A stretch of DNA of 33,690 bases from positions 1 to 33,690 of the forward strand of contig JAOAHW010000163.1 in the NCBI GenBank assembly GCA_026415015.1, written 5' to 3'. The notes below the pieces were generated by a model that worked only from the letters and a program-made list of their open reading frames with translations, did not search any database and was not told the DNA's origin. Every line of letters starts with the position of its first letter. Positions within the stretch are counted from its first letter, which is position 1. A program made the translations under genes and the position numbers. This DNA comes from Syntrophorhabdaceae bacterium. GTDB lineage: Bacteria; Desulfobacterota; Syntrophorhabdia; Syntrophorhabdales; Syntrophorhabdaceae. Shown one piece after another: positions 1-10,406 of the stretch.

Positions 1-50
1 CTATAGACTATAGACTAAAGATAAAGACTAAAGCTAAAGACTGTAGACCT
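1..50. repeat. degenerate 7-bp tandem repeat (consensus CTAWAGA), possibly continuing left of window
   Basis: Units read CTATAGA CTATAGA CTAAAGA TAAAGA CTAAAG CTAAAGA CTGTAGA then CCT; similar array at 15782-15822. Confidence 0.75.
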
Positions 51-157
51 CTAATTAAGGCGTATGTAAAGTCTTAAAAATAATCCCTTTACAAAATCTG
101 TTTAATCCATTATTTTTTATGTGTGAAAAATTTAACAAAAAGGAGGAGAGGTTTCAT

Positions 158-1279
158 ATGAAGCGGATTCTACCTATTATTTTAGCCTTCATTCTACTGG
201 CAGCACCTTCTTTAGCAAAGGATTCCATAAAGATTGGACTCATTGCACCCTTAACAGGTGATGTAAAGACCTTTGGCGAGTCAGCAAAGAATGGTTTTTT
301 AATAGCTATAGAGGACTACTCAAAAAAAGGTAGATACACAATAGAGCCTGTTATTGCCGACGACAGAAATGACCCCACAGAGGGTGCGAATGCTGCATTG
401 AAGCTTATCACACAGGATAAGGTCTTTGCTATAAGTGGACCCTTAACATCTAAGGTATCCATACCTGTGAGTGATATTGCAAACAACAATAAGGTGCCCA
501 TGATAACAGGGACTGCAACAAACCCCAAGGTTACGGTCCATGAGGGCAAGAGAAAGCAATACGTATTCAGGGCATGCTTTATTGACCCATTTCAAGGGAC
601 TGTGGCAGCAGGATTTGCCCTTAAAGACCTGAAGGCAAAGACAGCGGCTGTTCTCTATGATGTAGGTAATGACTATTCAAGGGGGCTTGCAGAGTATTTC
701 AGGACAACATTCACAAAAGGAGGCGGCAATATCGTTGCCTATGAATCCTATCAAAAAGACGATGTGGATTTCTCTGCCCTGATCACAAAGGTACAGATCA
801 AAAAACCAGATGTGGTATTTCTACCTGATTACTACAACAAAGTAGCACTTATAGCAAGGCAGATAAGGGAGAAGGGATTAAAATCTACCCTCATAGGCGG
901 CGACGGATGGGACTCCCCTGAACTTTTAAAGATTGCCGGTGGCTCCATTGTGGGAGGCTATTTTACCAACCACTATTCCCCTGACAGAAAAGACCCTGTT
1001 TCAGAGGCATTTATCAAGCGTTACAAAGAAAAACACAAGATGGTCCCTGATACATTTGCTGCCTTAAGTTATGATGCCACTACCATGCTTTTAAAGGCAA
1101 TAGATAATGTCCCGTCAAAAAAACAGGAGGATATAGTAAAATACCTTGTTAACCTGAAAAACCACAAAGGCGTCACAGGCAAGATCACCTTTGATAAAAA
1201 TGGCGATGCCATTAAGTCAGTAGTACTCCTTAAGGTAGAAAAAGATGGAGTAAAATACATGACCACCATAAACCCTTAA
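158..1279 (+). CDS. livK: branched-chain amino-acid ABC transporter substrate-binding protein (LivJ/LivK family)
   Basis: Signal peptide MKRILPIILAFILLAAPSLA then IKIGLIAPLTGDVKTFGESAKNGFLIAIED; start refined to ATG 158 behind AGGAGGAG; followed by livHMGF. Confidence 0.9.
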   Translation: MKRILPIILAFILLAAPSLAKDSIKIGLIAPLTGDVKTFGESAKNGFLIAIEDYSKKGRYTIEPVIADDRNDPTEGANAALKLITQDKVFAISGPLTSKVSIPVSDIANNNKVPMITGTATNPKVTVHEGKRKQYVFRACFIDPFQGTVAAGFALKDLKAKTAAVLYDVGNDYSRGLAEYFRTTFTKGGGNIVAYESYQKDDVDFSALITKVQIKKPDVVFLPDYYNKVALIARQIREKGLKSTLIGGDGWDSPELLKIAGGSIVGGYFTNHYSPDRKDPVSEAFIKRYKEKHKMVPDTFAALSYDATTMLLKAIDNVPSKKQEDIVKYLVNLKNHKGVTGKITFDKNGDAIKSVVLLKVEKDGVKYMTTINP

Positions 1280-1290
1280 GGTCAAAAAGA

Positions 1291-2181
1291 GTGGATATAC
1301 TGGGCTATGTACTCCAGCAGGGCATAAATGGTCTCCAGCTCGGGGCTGTCTATGCCCTTATTGCCCTTGGATACACCATGGTCTACGGTGTCTTAAGGCT
1401 TATCAACTTTGCCCACGGCGATATATTCATGCTCGGGGCATTTGTTGCATATTTTCTCATAGCGAAATTCGGTATACCCATATACCTCGTATTTATAATA
1501 ACCATGCTTGCCTGCGCCATTGCAGGATATCTTATTGAAAAGATAGCATATAAGCCTTTGAGGGATGCACCCAAGATATCCCTTTTGATAACCGCAGTAG
1601 GGGTATCACTATTTCTTGAGTATTTCTTAAGCCTCAATGCCATATTTACCCCTAATTATATAGCCTTTCCAAGACCCTTTGATGTCAAGGGGTATGACCT
1701 AGCTGTCTTTACCATAACTAACGTTCAAGTCCTTATATTTATTATTACCTTTATCTCCCTTTTTCTCCTATATCTCCTTATCTATAGAACAAACTATGGC
1801 AGGGCAATGAGGGCTGTCTCCCATGACAAAGAGACTGCAGCCCTTATGGGCATAGGTATAGATGGGATTATATCATTTACATTTATTGTGGGCGCATCCC
1901 TTGCTGGTGTGGGAGGTATTTTATACAGTATTGCCTACCCACAGATAAATGTGTTTATGGGGATTATGCCAGGTATCAAGTCCTTTATTGCCGCTGTCCT
2001 CGGCGGAATAGGTATTATCCATGGGGCAGTAATTGGAGGGCTCATCATAGGTATATGTGAGGTCTTTGTGTCTGCGTTTCTATCCTCAACATTCAGGGAT
2101 GGTGTGATATTTATTATACTCTTTGGAGTATTGCTTTTTAAGCCCAGCGGGATATTCGGCAAGAGGATAGAAAAGGTATGA
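1291..2181 (+). CDS. livH: branched-chain amino-acid ABC transporter permease LivH
   Basis: Polytopic protein with QQGINGLQLGAVYALIALGYTMVYGVLRLINFAHGDIFMLGAF; GTG start. Confidence 0.93.
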   Translation: MDILGYVLQQGINGLQLGAVYALIALGYTMVYGVLRLINFAHGDIFMLGAFVAYFLIAKFGIPIYLVFIITMLACAIAGYLIEKIAYKPLRDAPKISLLITAVGVSLFLEYFLSLNAIFTPNYIAFPRPFDVKGYDLAVFTITNVQVLIFIITFISLFLLYLLIYRTNYGRAMRAVSHDKETAALMGIGIDGIISFTFIVGASLAGVGGILYSIAYPQINVFMGIMPGIKSFIAAVLGGIGIIHGAVIGGLIIGICEVFVSAFLSSTFRDGVIFIILFGVLLFKPSGIFGKRIEKV

Positions 2182-2224
2182 CAGGGTATTTTTTTTATCT
2201 CTGGGCAAAAAGGTTTTACTATAT

Positions 2225-3166
2225 ATGAGGTTTTTCAGGGAATCATGGATCTTTCTGATTGTGTCTGTATCTATATATATAATCTTAAAGGCCTTTTTTG
2301 CCTTTAATGTTATATCGCCTTACATCCAGCAGATATGTCTCTATGCTGTTATTGTGGCATTGACCTCCCTTGGTTTGAATGTCATATACGGATATACAGG
2401 TCAGTTCTCGCTGGGTCATGCGGCATTCTACGGTATAGGTGCATATACATCTGCTTATCTCACCAAGGTCCTCTCCATAGATGGGGTCATTCCTTTTATA
2501 CCTGTATTGGTCTTCTGTGGGCTGGTCTCAGGTCTTGTAGGTTATCTTATAGGCATACCTATCTTAAGACTCAGGGATGACTTTCTCGCCATAGCAACCC
2601 TTGGATTTGGAACCCTTGTAAGGGTATTTCTTGATAATTCTGATAAATTTGCAGAGTCCCTTGGTGGTTCCAGGGGTTTTGTGGGTATACCGAGGATTAC
2701 CAACCTTGAACTTGTATTTTTTTTCTTGATCTTTGTAATTATCATAACAAGAAACCTCATCCATTCTCGATACGGGCTTTTCTGGAGGTGCATCAAAGAC
2801 GATGAGCTTGCAGCTACATCAGTGGGTATAAATACAGCCAATATGAAACTCATGGCCTTTACATACGGCTGTATGCTCGCTGGTATAGGTGGCGCCCTCT
2901 ATGCAAATCTCTATTCATTTCTCCACCCATCTAACTTTGATATATTGAGGTCTATTGATTTTCTCATAATAGTAATCATCGGCGGTATGGGTAGCATCAT
3001 GGGGACAATCTATGCCAGTATCATCTGGGTTGGTTTTATAGAGGGTCTAAGGATAGTCCTTCCTGCTCAGGTACTTGATATGAGATGGGTAGTGATACCT
3101 ATTCTTTTAATAGCCCTTATGATCTGGAGGCCCTATGGCCTTATGTCAAAAAGGCGAAAGGTTTAA
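2225..3166 (+). CDS. livM: branched-chain amino-acid ABC transporter permease LivM
   Basis: LGLNVIYGYTGQFSLGHAAFYGIGAYTSA and C-terminal IWRPYGLMSKRRKV; operon position. Confidence 0.93.
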   Translation: MRFFRESWIFLIVSVSIYIILKAFFAFNVISPYIQQICLYAVIVALTSLGLNVIYGYTGQFSLGHAAFYGIGAYTSAYLTKVLSIDGVIPFIPVLVFCGLVSGLVGYLIGIPILRLRDDFLAIATLGFGTLVRVFLDNSDKFAESLGGSRGFVGIPRITNLELVFFFLIFVIIITRNLIHSRYGLFWRCIKDDELAATSVGINTANMKLMAFTYGCMLAGIGGALYANLYSFLHPSNFDILRSIDFLIIVIIGGMGSIMGTIYASIIWVGFIEGLRIVLPAQVLDMRWVVIPILLIALMIWRPYGLMSKRRKV

Positions 3167-3171
3167 AAATC

Positions 3172-3939
3172 ATGAAGATACTGGATGTTAGGAACCTGGA
3201 GAAGAGCTTTGGCGGTGTCAAGGCAGTAGACCAGATCTCCTTTCATATAGAGGAAGGTGAGGTCTTCAGTATCATAGGTCCAAACGGTGCAGGCAAGACA
3301 ACCATGTTTAACCTCATAACAGGTTTATACAGGCCTGATGATGGCAGGATATTTTTCATTGATAGGGATATAACAAAGACACCAACCTATATGCTTGCCC
3401 ATCTCGGCATAGCAAGGACATTTCAGAATATGAGGCTCTTTGGCAGCCTTACTGTCCTTGAGAATGTGCTGTCCTCGTTGTTGAGCAAAAGAACATACAA
3501 CCTCTTTTCTGCTGTGATGAGGACAAAAAGATTTGCAGTGTCAGAGAAGGCTGCAGAGGAAAAGGCAAGGAAATTTATTGATTTCTTTGGCCTTTCAGGA
3601 AAAGAGGATTATACTGCCTCAAGTCTATCCTATGGTGAACAGAGGAGGCTTGAGCTTGCAAGGGCCCTATCTACAGAGCCAAGGCTGATGCTTATAGATG
3701 AACCAGGGGCAGGTATGAATCCAAAGGAGATTGCAGACCTTGCAGAGACGATAAAGGCCATAAGGCAGAGGTACTCAGTAACCATAGCCATTATTGAACA
3801 TCAGATGAACCTTGTTATGAACATATCTGACAGGATAATGGTGATGGATTTCGGGGAAAAGATAATGGAGGGCACGCCGGAGGAGGTCAAAAAGGACAAG
3901 AGGGTTATAGAGGCATATCTGGGAGAGGAGATGGATTGA
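3172..3939 (+). CDS. livG: branched-chain amino-acid ABC transporter ATP-binding protein LivG
   Basis: Walker A GPNGAGKTT, signature LSYGEQRRLELARAL, Walker B LMLIDEP; start refined to ATG 3172 instead of 3085. Confidence 0.92.
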   Translation: MKILDVRNLEKSFGGVKAVDQISFHIEEGEVFSIIGPNGAGKTTMFNLITGLYRPDDGRIFFIDRDITKTPTYMLAHLGIARTFQNMRLFGSLTVLENVLSSLLSKRTYNLFSAVMRTKRFAVSEKAAEEKARKFIDFFGLSGKEDYTASSLSYGEQRRLELARALSTEPRLMLIDEPGAGMNPKEIADLAETIKAIRQRYSVTIAIIEHQMNLVMNISDRIMVMDFGEKIMEGTPEEVKKDKRVIEAYLGEEMD

Positions 3940-3961
3940 AAGGGGGCTTTGCGCTATCCAT

Positions 3962-4672
3962 ATGCTATTGAATGTCCAGGCCATTACAGTAAACTACGGG
4001 GCCATAAGTGCATTAAGAGGTGTAACATTAGGGGCAGAACAGGGTGAATTGGTATCTGTTATAGGTGCAAATGGGGCAGGTAAGACCACGCTCCTTAAGA
4101 CCATTTCAGGGATTATAAGGCCTGCAAAAGGCAATATAGAATTTGATGGCAATGATATAACAAGACAAAGACCAGAAAAGATTGTAAAGTCGGGGATTGT
4201 AATGGTCCCGGAGGGCAGGAGAATTTTTCCTGACCTCACAGTGAAAGAAAACCTTGAGCTTGGTGCCTATACACTAAAGGACAGGCACCTTAAAAAAAAC
4301 CTCTTTGAGCTCGTCCTTACCACCTTTCCGAGGCTCAAAGAGAGGCTTAGACAGCATGGTGGTACCCTCTCTGGAGGCGAACAGCAGATGCTTGCCATGG
4401 GCAGGGCATTGATGGGAGACCCGAGGCTTTTACTCCTTGATGAACCCTCCATGGGCCTTTCACCTATCATTACAAGGGAGATATTCGGTCTCATTGAGCT
4501 CATAAGAAAGGAGAAGAACATATCTATCATCCTGGTGGAGCAGAATGCCCATATGGCACTTGAACACTCCCAGAGGGCATATGTCCTTGAAAACGGGGAG
4601 ATTGTCATGGATGGCCCATCCTCTGAAATAAAGCATAATCCTAAAATAATAGATGCCTATTTAGGGGTATAA
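3962..4672 (+). CDS. livF: branched-chain amino-acid ABC transporter ATP-binding protein LivF
   Basis: Walker A GANGAGKTT, LSGGEQQMLAMGRALM, LLLLDEPSMGLSP. Confidence 0.93.
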   Translation: MLLNVQAITVNYGAISALRGVTLGAEQGELVSVIGANGAGKTTLLKTISGIIRPAKGNIEFDGNDITRQRPEKIVKSGIVMVPEGRRIFPDLTVKENLELGAYTLKDRHLKKNLFELVLTTFPRLKERLRQHGGTLSGGEQQMLAMGRALMGDPRLLLLDEPSMGLSPIITREIFGLIELIRKEKNISIILVEQNAHMALEHSQRAYVLENGEIVMDGPSSEIKHNPKIIDAYLGV

Positions 4673-4705
4673 ATCCATATTTTCCAGCAAGTTATAAAAA
4701 GTTTA

Positions 4706-4734
4706 TTGTAAATCCCTGTCAAATATTGTATACA
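4706..4734 (+). promoter_or_regulatory. putative sigma70-type promoter upstream of acyl-CoA synthetase
   Basis: TTGTAA-N17-TATACA. Confidence 0.4.
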
Positions 4735-4777
4735 ATGAGAAACCCTTATAAAAATTTATACCCTGGTGCACAAAGAC

Positions 4778-6313
4778 ATGACAGAACGGATAATAAATAC
4801 AGGCGACTGGATAGAGAGATGGTCATATATACAACCAGAAAAGACAGCAGTCTATTCCAATGGCATCCCATTTAGTTATAAAATCCTCAATGAGCGCATA
4901 AATAAACTAACACATATTCTACTTGAGCGGGGTATAAGAAAGGGTGACAGGGTGGCTGTGCTTCTCCATAACTGCCTCCAGTATGTAGAGATATTCTTTG
5001 CTGTATCAAAGATAGGTGGTATCCTTGTCCCCTTAAACTGGAGACTCGCCATGCCAGAGCTGGAGTTTATAATAAAGGACAGTAGAACCAGGTCTGTGAT
5101 ATTTGAAGAGGAGTTTATAGATAGTGCAGTAAAACTAAGGGATGTGGTGGCTGTTGAGACTTGTATATCCTGTTCTACAGACCCTATAGGTAGAAAGAGA
5201 GAACTCCCTCACTGGATTGAGGACTACGAAACCCTTATGGATACCGCACCTTCAGACAAGATAGACCTATCCTACAGGGCAGGGGATAATGACCCCCATA
5301 TACTCATGTATACCTCAGGGACAACAGGGCTACCAAAAGGTGCTATGCTTTCCCACAAAAAGACTTTTTTTAATGTCTTAAATGCCAGTATATATTTCGA
5401 CCTCACAAGACATGATATAGCCATTATAGCAAGACCCCTTTTTCATTCTGGTGGACTCATAGTTGAGCTTGCGCCTGTCCTTTATAAAGGCGGTACAGTG
5501 ATTATACAGAGGAGATTTAGCCCAGAGGACATACTAAAGACAGTGGAGAGATACAGGGTTACTATCCTTGAACTCCCTGCAACGGTCTATAATTTCATCT
5601 TACACGGCTGTGAGATAGACAGATATGACCTCTCTTCTGTGAAGTGCTTTTTTACAGGGGGCGAGAGGGTATCTACATCACTTTTGAAGGCCTTTTATGA
5701 AAAAGGCATTGTTATATCCCAGATATACGGGCTTACAGAGGCATCAACACTCTTCTGGCTGCCCTATGATATAGCCCATAAAAAAATGGGTTCAGTGGGA
5801 AAGCCTGTTTTTCATGCTGATGTAAGGATTGTAGACGAGAAAGAAAACCCTGTGCCAGCAGGTGCTGTTGGAGAGATAATAGTTAAAGGCCCTGTGGTTA
5901 TGAATGGATACTGGGAGAGACCAGACCTGACAAAAGATGTTATAAAAAATGGCTGGCTCCATACAGGAGATCTTGCCACAACCGATGAAGACGGCTTTGT
6001 CTATATTGTTGACAGGAAAAAGGATATGTTTATAAGCGGTGGGGAGAATGTATATCCAGCAGAGGTGGAAAAGGCGCTACTTAATCACCCTGATATCCTC
6101 GATGCCGCTGTCATAGGTGTGGAAGATGAAAGGTGGGGTGAGGTGGGAAAGGCATTTATTGTCCTCAAAAGAGATAAAACCATTGATGAGACAGAGATAT
6201 ATAGATTTCTCAATGAGAGGCTTGCCCGTTATAAGATACCGAAATACATAGAGTTTTTGGATAATTTGCCTAAAACAGCCTCGGGCAAGATTAGAAAGAG
6301 TCTACTAAGATGA
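4778..6313 (+). CDS. AMP-forming acyl-CoA synthetase / fatty-acid-CoA ligase family
   Basis: MYTSGTTGLPKGAML, GLTEAS, GWLHTGDLATTDEDGFVYIVDRKKDMFISGGENVYPAEVE, PKTASGKIRKSLLR; likely start ATG 4778. Confidence 0.92.
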   Translation: MTERIINTGDWIERWSYIQPEKTAVYSNGIPFSYKILNERINKLTHILLERGIRKGDRVAVLLHNCLQYVEIFFAVSKIGGILVPLNWRLAMPELEFIIKDSRTRSVIFEEEFIDSAVKLRDVVAVETCISCSTDPIGRKRELPHWIEDYETLMDTAPSDKIDLSYRAGDNDPHILMYTSGTTGLPKGAMLSHKKTFFNVLNASIYFDLTRHDIAIIARPLFHSGGLIVELAPVLYKGGTVIIQRRFSPEDILKTVERYRVTILELPATVYNFILHGCEIDRYDLSSVKCFFTGGERVSTSLLKAFYEKGIVISQIYGLTEASTLFWLPYDIAHKKMGSVGKPVFHADVRIVDEKENPVPAGAVGEIIVKGPVVMNGYWERPDLTKDVIKNGWLHTGDLATTDEDGFVYIVDRKKDMFISGGENVYPAEVEKALLNHPDILDAAVIGVEDERWGEVGKAFIVLKRDKTIDETEIYRFLNERLARYKIPKYIEFLDNLPKTASGKIRKSLLR

Positions 6314-6365
6314 TTAGAGCTTATAGAAAGATTTAGAACCCTGTTATCTATACGGACACCTATGA

Positions 6366-7559
6366 CTATACCTGCCTTTTTGATTCCCTGATCAGTTCGC
6401 CAAGGGCATCTAATACATCTTTTCTATTTTTTGCCTTTTCCTGATACATATTCTCATCTGCCTCTTTCAATATCTCATCAATAGAGAAATCCTTTGCGTT
6501 GCCCATAGCGCACCCTATAGAAATAAAAAGCCTTGTATCTGTTTCAGAAATGTTTCTTTCAGCAAAGGCCTTTTTTATCCTGGAACAGACATTTTCTAAT
6601 TTTCTCTCAGTGCATTCTTGGATGAGTATGGCAAATTCATCCCCTCCTATCCGGGCTAAAATATCGCTGGTCCTGCACTGCTCCTTTAATATCTCTGCCG
6701 ATTTAATAAGTAATTTATCTCCAGCACTGTGTCCCAAGTTGTCATTTATTATCTTGAGACCATCTATATCACATATAATGATACCAACAGGGTCAAATCT
6801 CCCTGTTTTTAATCTATTGAGCTCCTCCTCGAACATAAACCTGTTATAGAGCCCTGTTAGGGCGTCATGTATACTTAGATACTTTAGTTCTTCCTCTGCC
6901 TTTTTTCTCAGTGTAATATCCCTACTCCCAAAGACATATATGTTAATGCCATCTTTATTGTCTAATATAGGGTTTCCCATAGATTCGATCCATATATATT
7001 CTCCGCTGCTGGATAAAAGCCTGTGCTCCACCACACAGGGGGCCATAGTCTCTACAGCCTTTTGAAAACTATCTTTTATCTTTTCCGTTTCATCGGGGTG
7101 GACAAGGTCAAAGAAGTCCTTGCCAATTAGCTCTTCAGGTGCATACCCTAAGAGATTTTTTACAGAAGGGCTTATGTATTCTATTTTGCCATCGGTTTTA
7201 ACCTTTGTGATCATATCAAGCATGGCATTATTTAGCATCTCCAGTTCATTGTAATATCGGTTCCGCTCCATGGTAAGGTGGCTTATTACATATGCCACAG
7301 ATATAAACATAACAGTGCGGAGAAAAGGGCCTGCCTGGAATGTCTTTATCGAGATGTAATCACAGGTTATATGGACTGCGCCGAGGATTGCAGCAACAAT
7401 AACAGCCAACCTTGGATACCACAGGCCAGCAAGGATAATAGGTATATAGAAAAGATGGGTATAGACAATATCATAGCCATAGATGAGATTTATTACAACA
7501 GATGCAATGACACAGATTAAAAATGCCAGAGAAAAGATTATAAGGCTGTATCTAACCAT
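6366..7559 (-). CDS. membrane-anchored PAS-GGDEF diguanylate cyclase
   Basis: N-terminal TM helices, PAS (GKIEYISPSVKNLLGYAPEELIGKDFFDLVHPD), GGDEF domain (HDALTGLYNRFMFEEELNRL ... ARIGGDEFAIL), RxxD five residues before GGDEF. Confidence 0.9.
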   Translation of the reverse strand: MVRYSLIIFSLAFLICVIASVVINLIYGYDIVYTHLFYIPIILAGLWYPRLAVIVAAILGAVHITCDYISIKTFQAGPFLRTVMFISVAYVISHLTMERNRYYNELEMLNNAMLDMITKVKTDGKIEYISPSVKNLLGYAPEELIGKDFFDLVHPDETEKIKDSFQKAVETMAPCVVEHRLLSSSGEYIWIESMGNPILDNKDGINIYVFGSRDITLRKKAEEELKYLSIHDALTGLYNRFMFEEELNRLKTGRFDPVGIIICDIDGLKIINDNLGHSAGDKLLIKSAEILKEQCRTSDILARIGGDEFAILIQECTERKLENVCSRIKKAFAERNISETDTRLFISIGCAMGNAKDFSIDEILKEADENMYQEKAKNRKDVLDALGELIRESKRQV

Positions 7560-7628
7560 TTTAATAATACCCTTAAAAAAACCTACAGAGGTTAGATCTG
7601 CCGCAGGAGAATTAGATCTTCAAGCCCT

Positions 7629-8057
7629 CTATATACTGTAGACCTCTTTTCCTAATGTCTTTACCCAGTTCTGCTGAAGGACCTTTTGTGCCTCTTCTGT
7701 CTTGTCGACCCCGAGTATCACTATGGCATTTCCACCAAGTCTACCGAGATGGGGATAGAGATAATGGACATTTATACCAGCATTCTTTAATGGTTTGAGG
7801 ACTGCATTCAGTCCGCCTGGATGGTCAGGGGTCTCAACGGCTAAGACATCTATCTCTTTTGGTGTATAACCATTTGTTTTTAAAATATTTTTTGCCTTTT
7901 CAGGGTCATCTACCACGAATCTCACTGTGCTAATATCAGATGTATCTGCCACAGATATAGCCCTGATATTGACACCTTCCCTTCCTAAGAGCTCACTTAT
8001 TTTAGAAAGGGCACCAGGGATATTTTCAAGGCTTACTGAAAGCTGTTTTATCACCAT
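7629..8057 (-). CDS. tandem ACT-domain protein
   Basis: KQLSVSLENIPGALSKISELLGREGVNIRAISVADTSDISTVRFVVDD plus second ACT-like half; immediately downstream of the OFOR genes. Confidence 0.85.
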   Translation of the reverse strand: MVIKQLSVSLENIPGALSKISELLGREGVNIRAISVADTSDISTVRFVVDDPEKAKNILKTNGYTPKEIDVLAVETPDHPGGLNAVLKPLKNAGINVHYLYPHLGRLGGNAIVILGVDKTEEAQKVLQQNWVKTLGKEVYSI

Positions 8058-8065
8058 GTCTTTTC

Positions 8066-8605
8066 TTACTCCTTTATAAAATTGTATCCAAGCTCAAGGG
8101 CATCCCTGTTTAACTTTATAAGTTTTGATTTCCCTTCGCCAAGGATCTCTGCAAGGTGTTCTACTAAAAAATCAAAGGATACAATGTTGCTTGCCTTTAT
8201 AAATGCACCGAGCATGACCATATTGGCAACCTTAATCTGACCTAATTTTTCAGCAAGTTCACTTGTTGGGACAGCCAATATCTCTATATCACCCCTTGCA
8301 CTTGATGTATTGACAAGGGAAGAGTTGACACACAAAAGCCCGCCTGACTGGAGTATACTCTGAAATCTCACAAAAGAGGGCTGATTCATAGCCACTACAA
8401 ATTCAGGCTCAGATGCCACAGGAGATGCAATCTCCTCATCGGAAACCACAACAGTACAGTTGGCTGTACCTCCCCTTACCTCTACACCATAGGATGGTAG
8501 ATATGTCACATATCTACCCTCAAGCATGGCAGCATTAGCCATTGTAAATCCCATAGATAGGACACCCTGACCACCGAAACCAGAAAAAACAGTCTTTATC
8601 AGCAT
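8066..8605 (-). CDS. 2-oxoacid:ferredoxin oxidoreductase gamma subunit
   Basis: TVFSGFGGQGVLSMGFTMANAAMLEGRYVTYLPSYGVEVRGGTANCTVVVSDEEIASP. Confidence 0.92.
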   Translation of the reverse strand: MLIKTVFSGFGGQGVLSMGFTMANAAMLEGRYVTYLPSYGVEVRGGTANCTVVVSDEEIASPVASEPEFVVAMNQPSFVRFQSILQSGGLLCVNSSLVNTSSARGDIEILAVPTSELAEKLGQIKVANMVMLGAFIKASNIVSFDFLVEHLAEILGEGKSKLIKLNRDALELGYNFIKE

Positions 8606-9339
8606 TTTACCTCTTTTATAACACCAAGGGGGAATTGTTTTGTCATTACTTCATCTATCCATCTGAATGATTCAATAGGGCTCATCTTCCAGTTAGTAGG
8701 ACATGGAGATAATATCTCTACAAGGGAGAAACCTGTCCTGTTTATCTGATGCTGGAATGCCTTTGCTATTGCCTTCTTTGTCTTTTTTATACCTGATGGA
8801 CTGTTGACTGCCACCCTTTCAAGATAGGATGTGCCATCAAGGACAGAGAATACCTCACATACCCTTACAGGGTGACCAGCACTCACAGGGTTTCTGCCTG
8901 ATGGTGTTGTTGTGGTTATCTGTTCCTTCAGAGTTGTAGGCGCCATCTGTCCACCTGTCATACCATATACACCATTGTTGACAAATATAACGGTTATGAG
9001 TTCACCCCTGTTTGCTGCATGAAAACCCTCTGCTGTCCCTATGGCTGCAAGGTCTCCATCACCCTGATAGGAAAAAACAAGGTTATCAGGCCTTACCCTT
9101 TTTATGCCTGTGGCTACAGCAGCGCCCCTGCCATGGGCAGACTCAAGGGTATCTATGTCAAAATAGTTATATACGAGCATACCACATCCTGCAGGGGCAA
9201 CGCAGATTGCCTTGCCTCTGAGCCCCATCTCATCTATTACCTCTGCAATAAGCCTGTTTATTATGCCATGACCACAGCCTGGACAGTAATGGAAATGGGC
9301 TTCTTTTAATGAGGCTGGACGGGTATAAATCTTTTTCAT
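8599..9339 (-). CDS. 2-oxoacid:ferredoxin oxidoreductase beta (TPP-binding) subunit
   Basis: HYCPGCGHGIINRLIAEV, SYQGDGDLAAIGTAEG, FVNNGVYGMTGGQMAPTT. Confidence 0.92.
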   Translation of the reverse strand: MKKIYTRPASLKEAHFHYCPGCGHGIINRLIAEVIDEMGLRGKAICVAPAGCGMLVYNYFDIDTLESAHGRGAAVATGIKRVRPDNLVFSYQGDGDLAAIGTAEGFHAANRGELITVIFVNNGVYGMTGGQMAPTTLKEQITTTTPSGRNPVSAGHPVRVCEVFSVLDGTSYLERVAVNSPSGIKKTKKAIAKAFQHQINRTGFSLVEILSPCPTNWKMSPIESFRWIDEVMTKQFPLGVIKEVKC

Positions 9340-10406
9340 TGTCTTTTCACCTTCTGAGTCTGGTAATAGTGCCTTGATACAATCCTTGCCAGTTCAATGG
9401 GTGTAGGTATCACGCCCCCTGGTCTACCATAGAAATTAACATGACCTCTGCCAGAAAGGGCTAATTTTACATCCTCTATCATCTGGCCCGTGGACATCTC
9501 AAAGACAAAAAAATCATTTACATATCTTGCAAGCTCAACTATATTCTTTGAAGGAAAAGGCCAGAGTGTTATGGGCCTTAAAAGACCTGCCTTTATATTC
9601 TCCTGCCTTAATCTTTTTATGGCACCTTTTGCTATCCTTGCTGCTATACCATAGGCAACCACAACAATCTCTGCATCATCTGTCATAAAGGTCTCACAGC
9701 GGACTTCATTAGCCTCTATCCTCTGGAATTTTCTATAGAGCTTCCAGTTGTGTTCCTCCTCTTCTTTTGTGTCAAACAAGAGGGAGCGTACCATCCTGGA
9801 GGGTCTATTCTCTGCCCCTGTGAGTATATAGTCTTTTGGATAATCTTTAGGTTTTTTTATATCTGAGAAGTCTACAGGCTCCATCATCTGACCGAGCATA
9901 CCATCGCCAAGGATTATAACAGGGTTTCTATATGCATCGGCAAGGTCAAAGGCAAGGGGGACAATATCAACAAGCTCCTGAACAGAAGACGGGGCAAGGA
10001 CAATAGTCCTATAGTCACCATGACCACCACCCCTTGTTGCCTGGAGGTAATCTGACTGGGCAGGGGAGATATTCCCCATACCAGGGCCACCCCTTACCAT
10101 ATTAACTATCACAGCAGGGAGTTCATCTGCGGCAAGATATGATATCCCTTCCTGTTTGAGGCTCATACCAGGGCTGCTTGAAGATGTCATAGCCCTTGCG
10201 CCTGCCACACTGGCACCGAGTACCATGTTTATTGCTGCTATCTCGCTCTCTGACTGGATAAAGACACCGCCTGACTCAGGCATCCTCTTTGCCATATACT
10301 CTGTAAGCTCGTTCTGCGGTGTTATGGGATAACCAAAATAACAGGTGCAACCAGAAAGTATAGCTGCCTCGCCAAGGGCAGCATTTCCGCTCATAAGTCT
10401 CTTCAA
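9336..10406 (-). CDS. vorB: 2-oxoacid:ferredoxin oxidoreductase alpha subunit, VorB-like (3-methyl-2-oxobutanoate type)
   Basis: GCTCYFGYPITPQNELTEYMAKRMPESGGVFIQSESEIAAINMVLGAS, MTSSSSPGMSLKQEGISYLAADELPAVIVNMVRGGPGMG. Confidence 0.85.
   Translation of the reverse strand: MKRLMSGNAALGEAAILSGCTCYFGYPITPQNELTEYMAKRMPESGGVFIQSESEIAAINMVLGASVAGARAMTSSSSPGMSLKQEGISYLAADELPAVIVNMVRGGPGMGNISPAQSDYLQATRGGGHGDYRTIVLAPSSVQELVDIVPLAFDLADAYRNPVIILGDGMLGQMMEPVDFSDIKKPKDYPKDYILTGAENRPSRMVRSLLFDTKEEEEHNWKLYRKFQRIEANEVRCETFMTDDAEIVVVAYGIAARIAKGAIKRLRQENIKAGLLRPITLWPFPSKNIVELARYVNDFFVFEMSTGQMIEDVKLALSGRGHVNFYGRPGGVIPTPIELARIVSRHYYQTQKVKRQ

Noticed and set aside
9012-9309. Plus-strand ORFs opposite the OFOR beta subunit
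   Set aside because: Shadow ORFs of a confident minus-strand gene; overlapping each other in different frames
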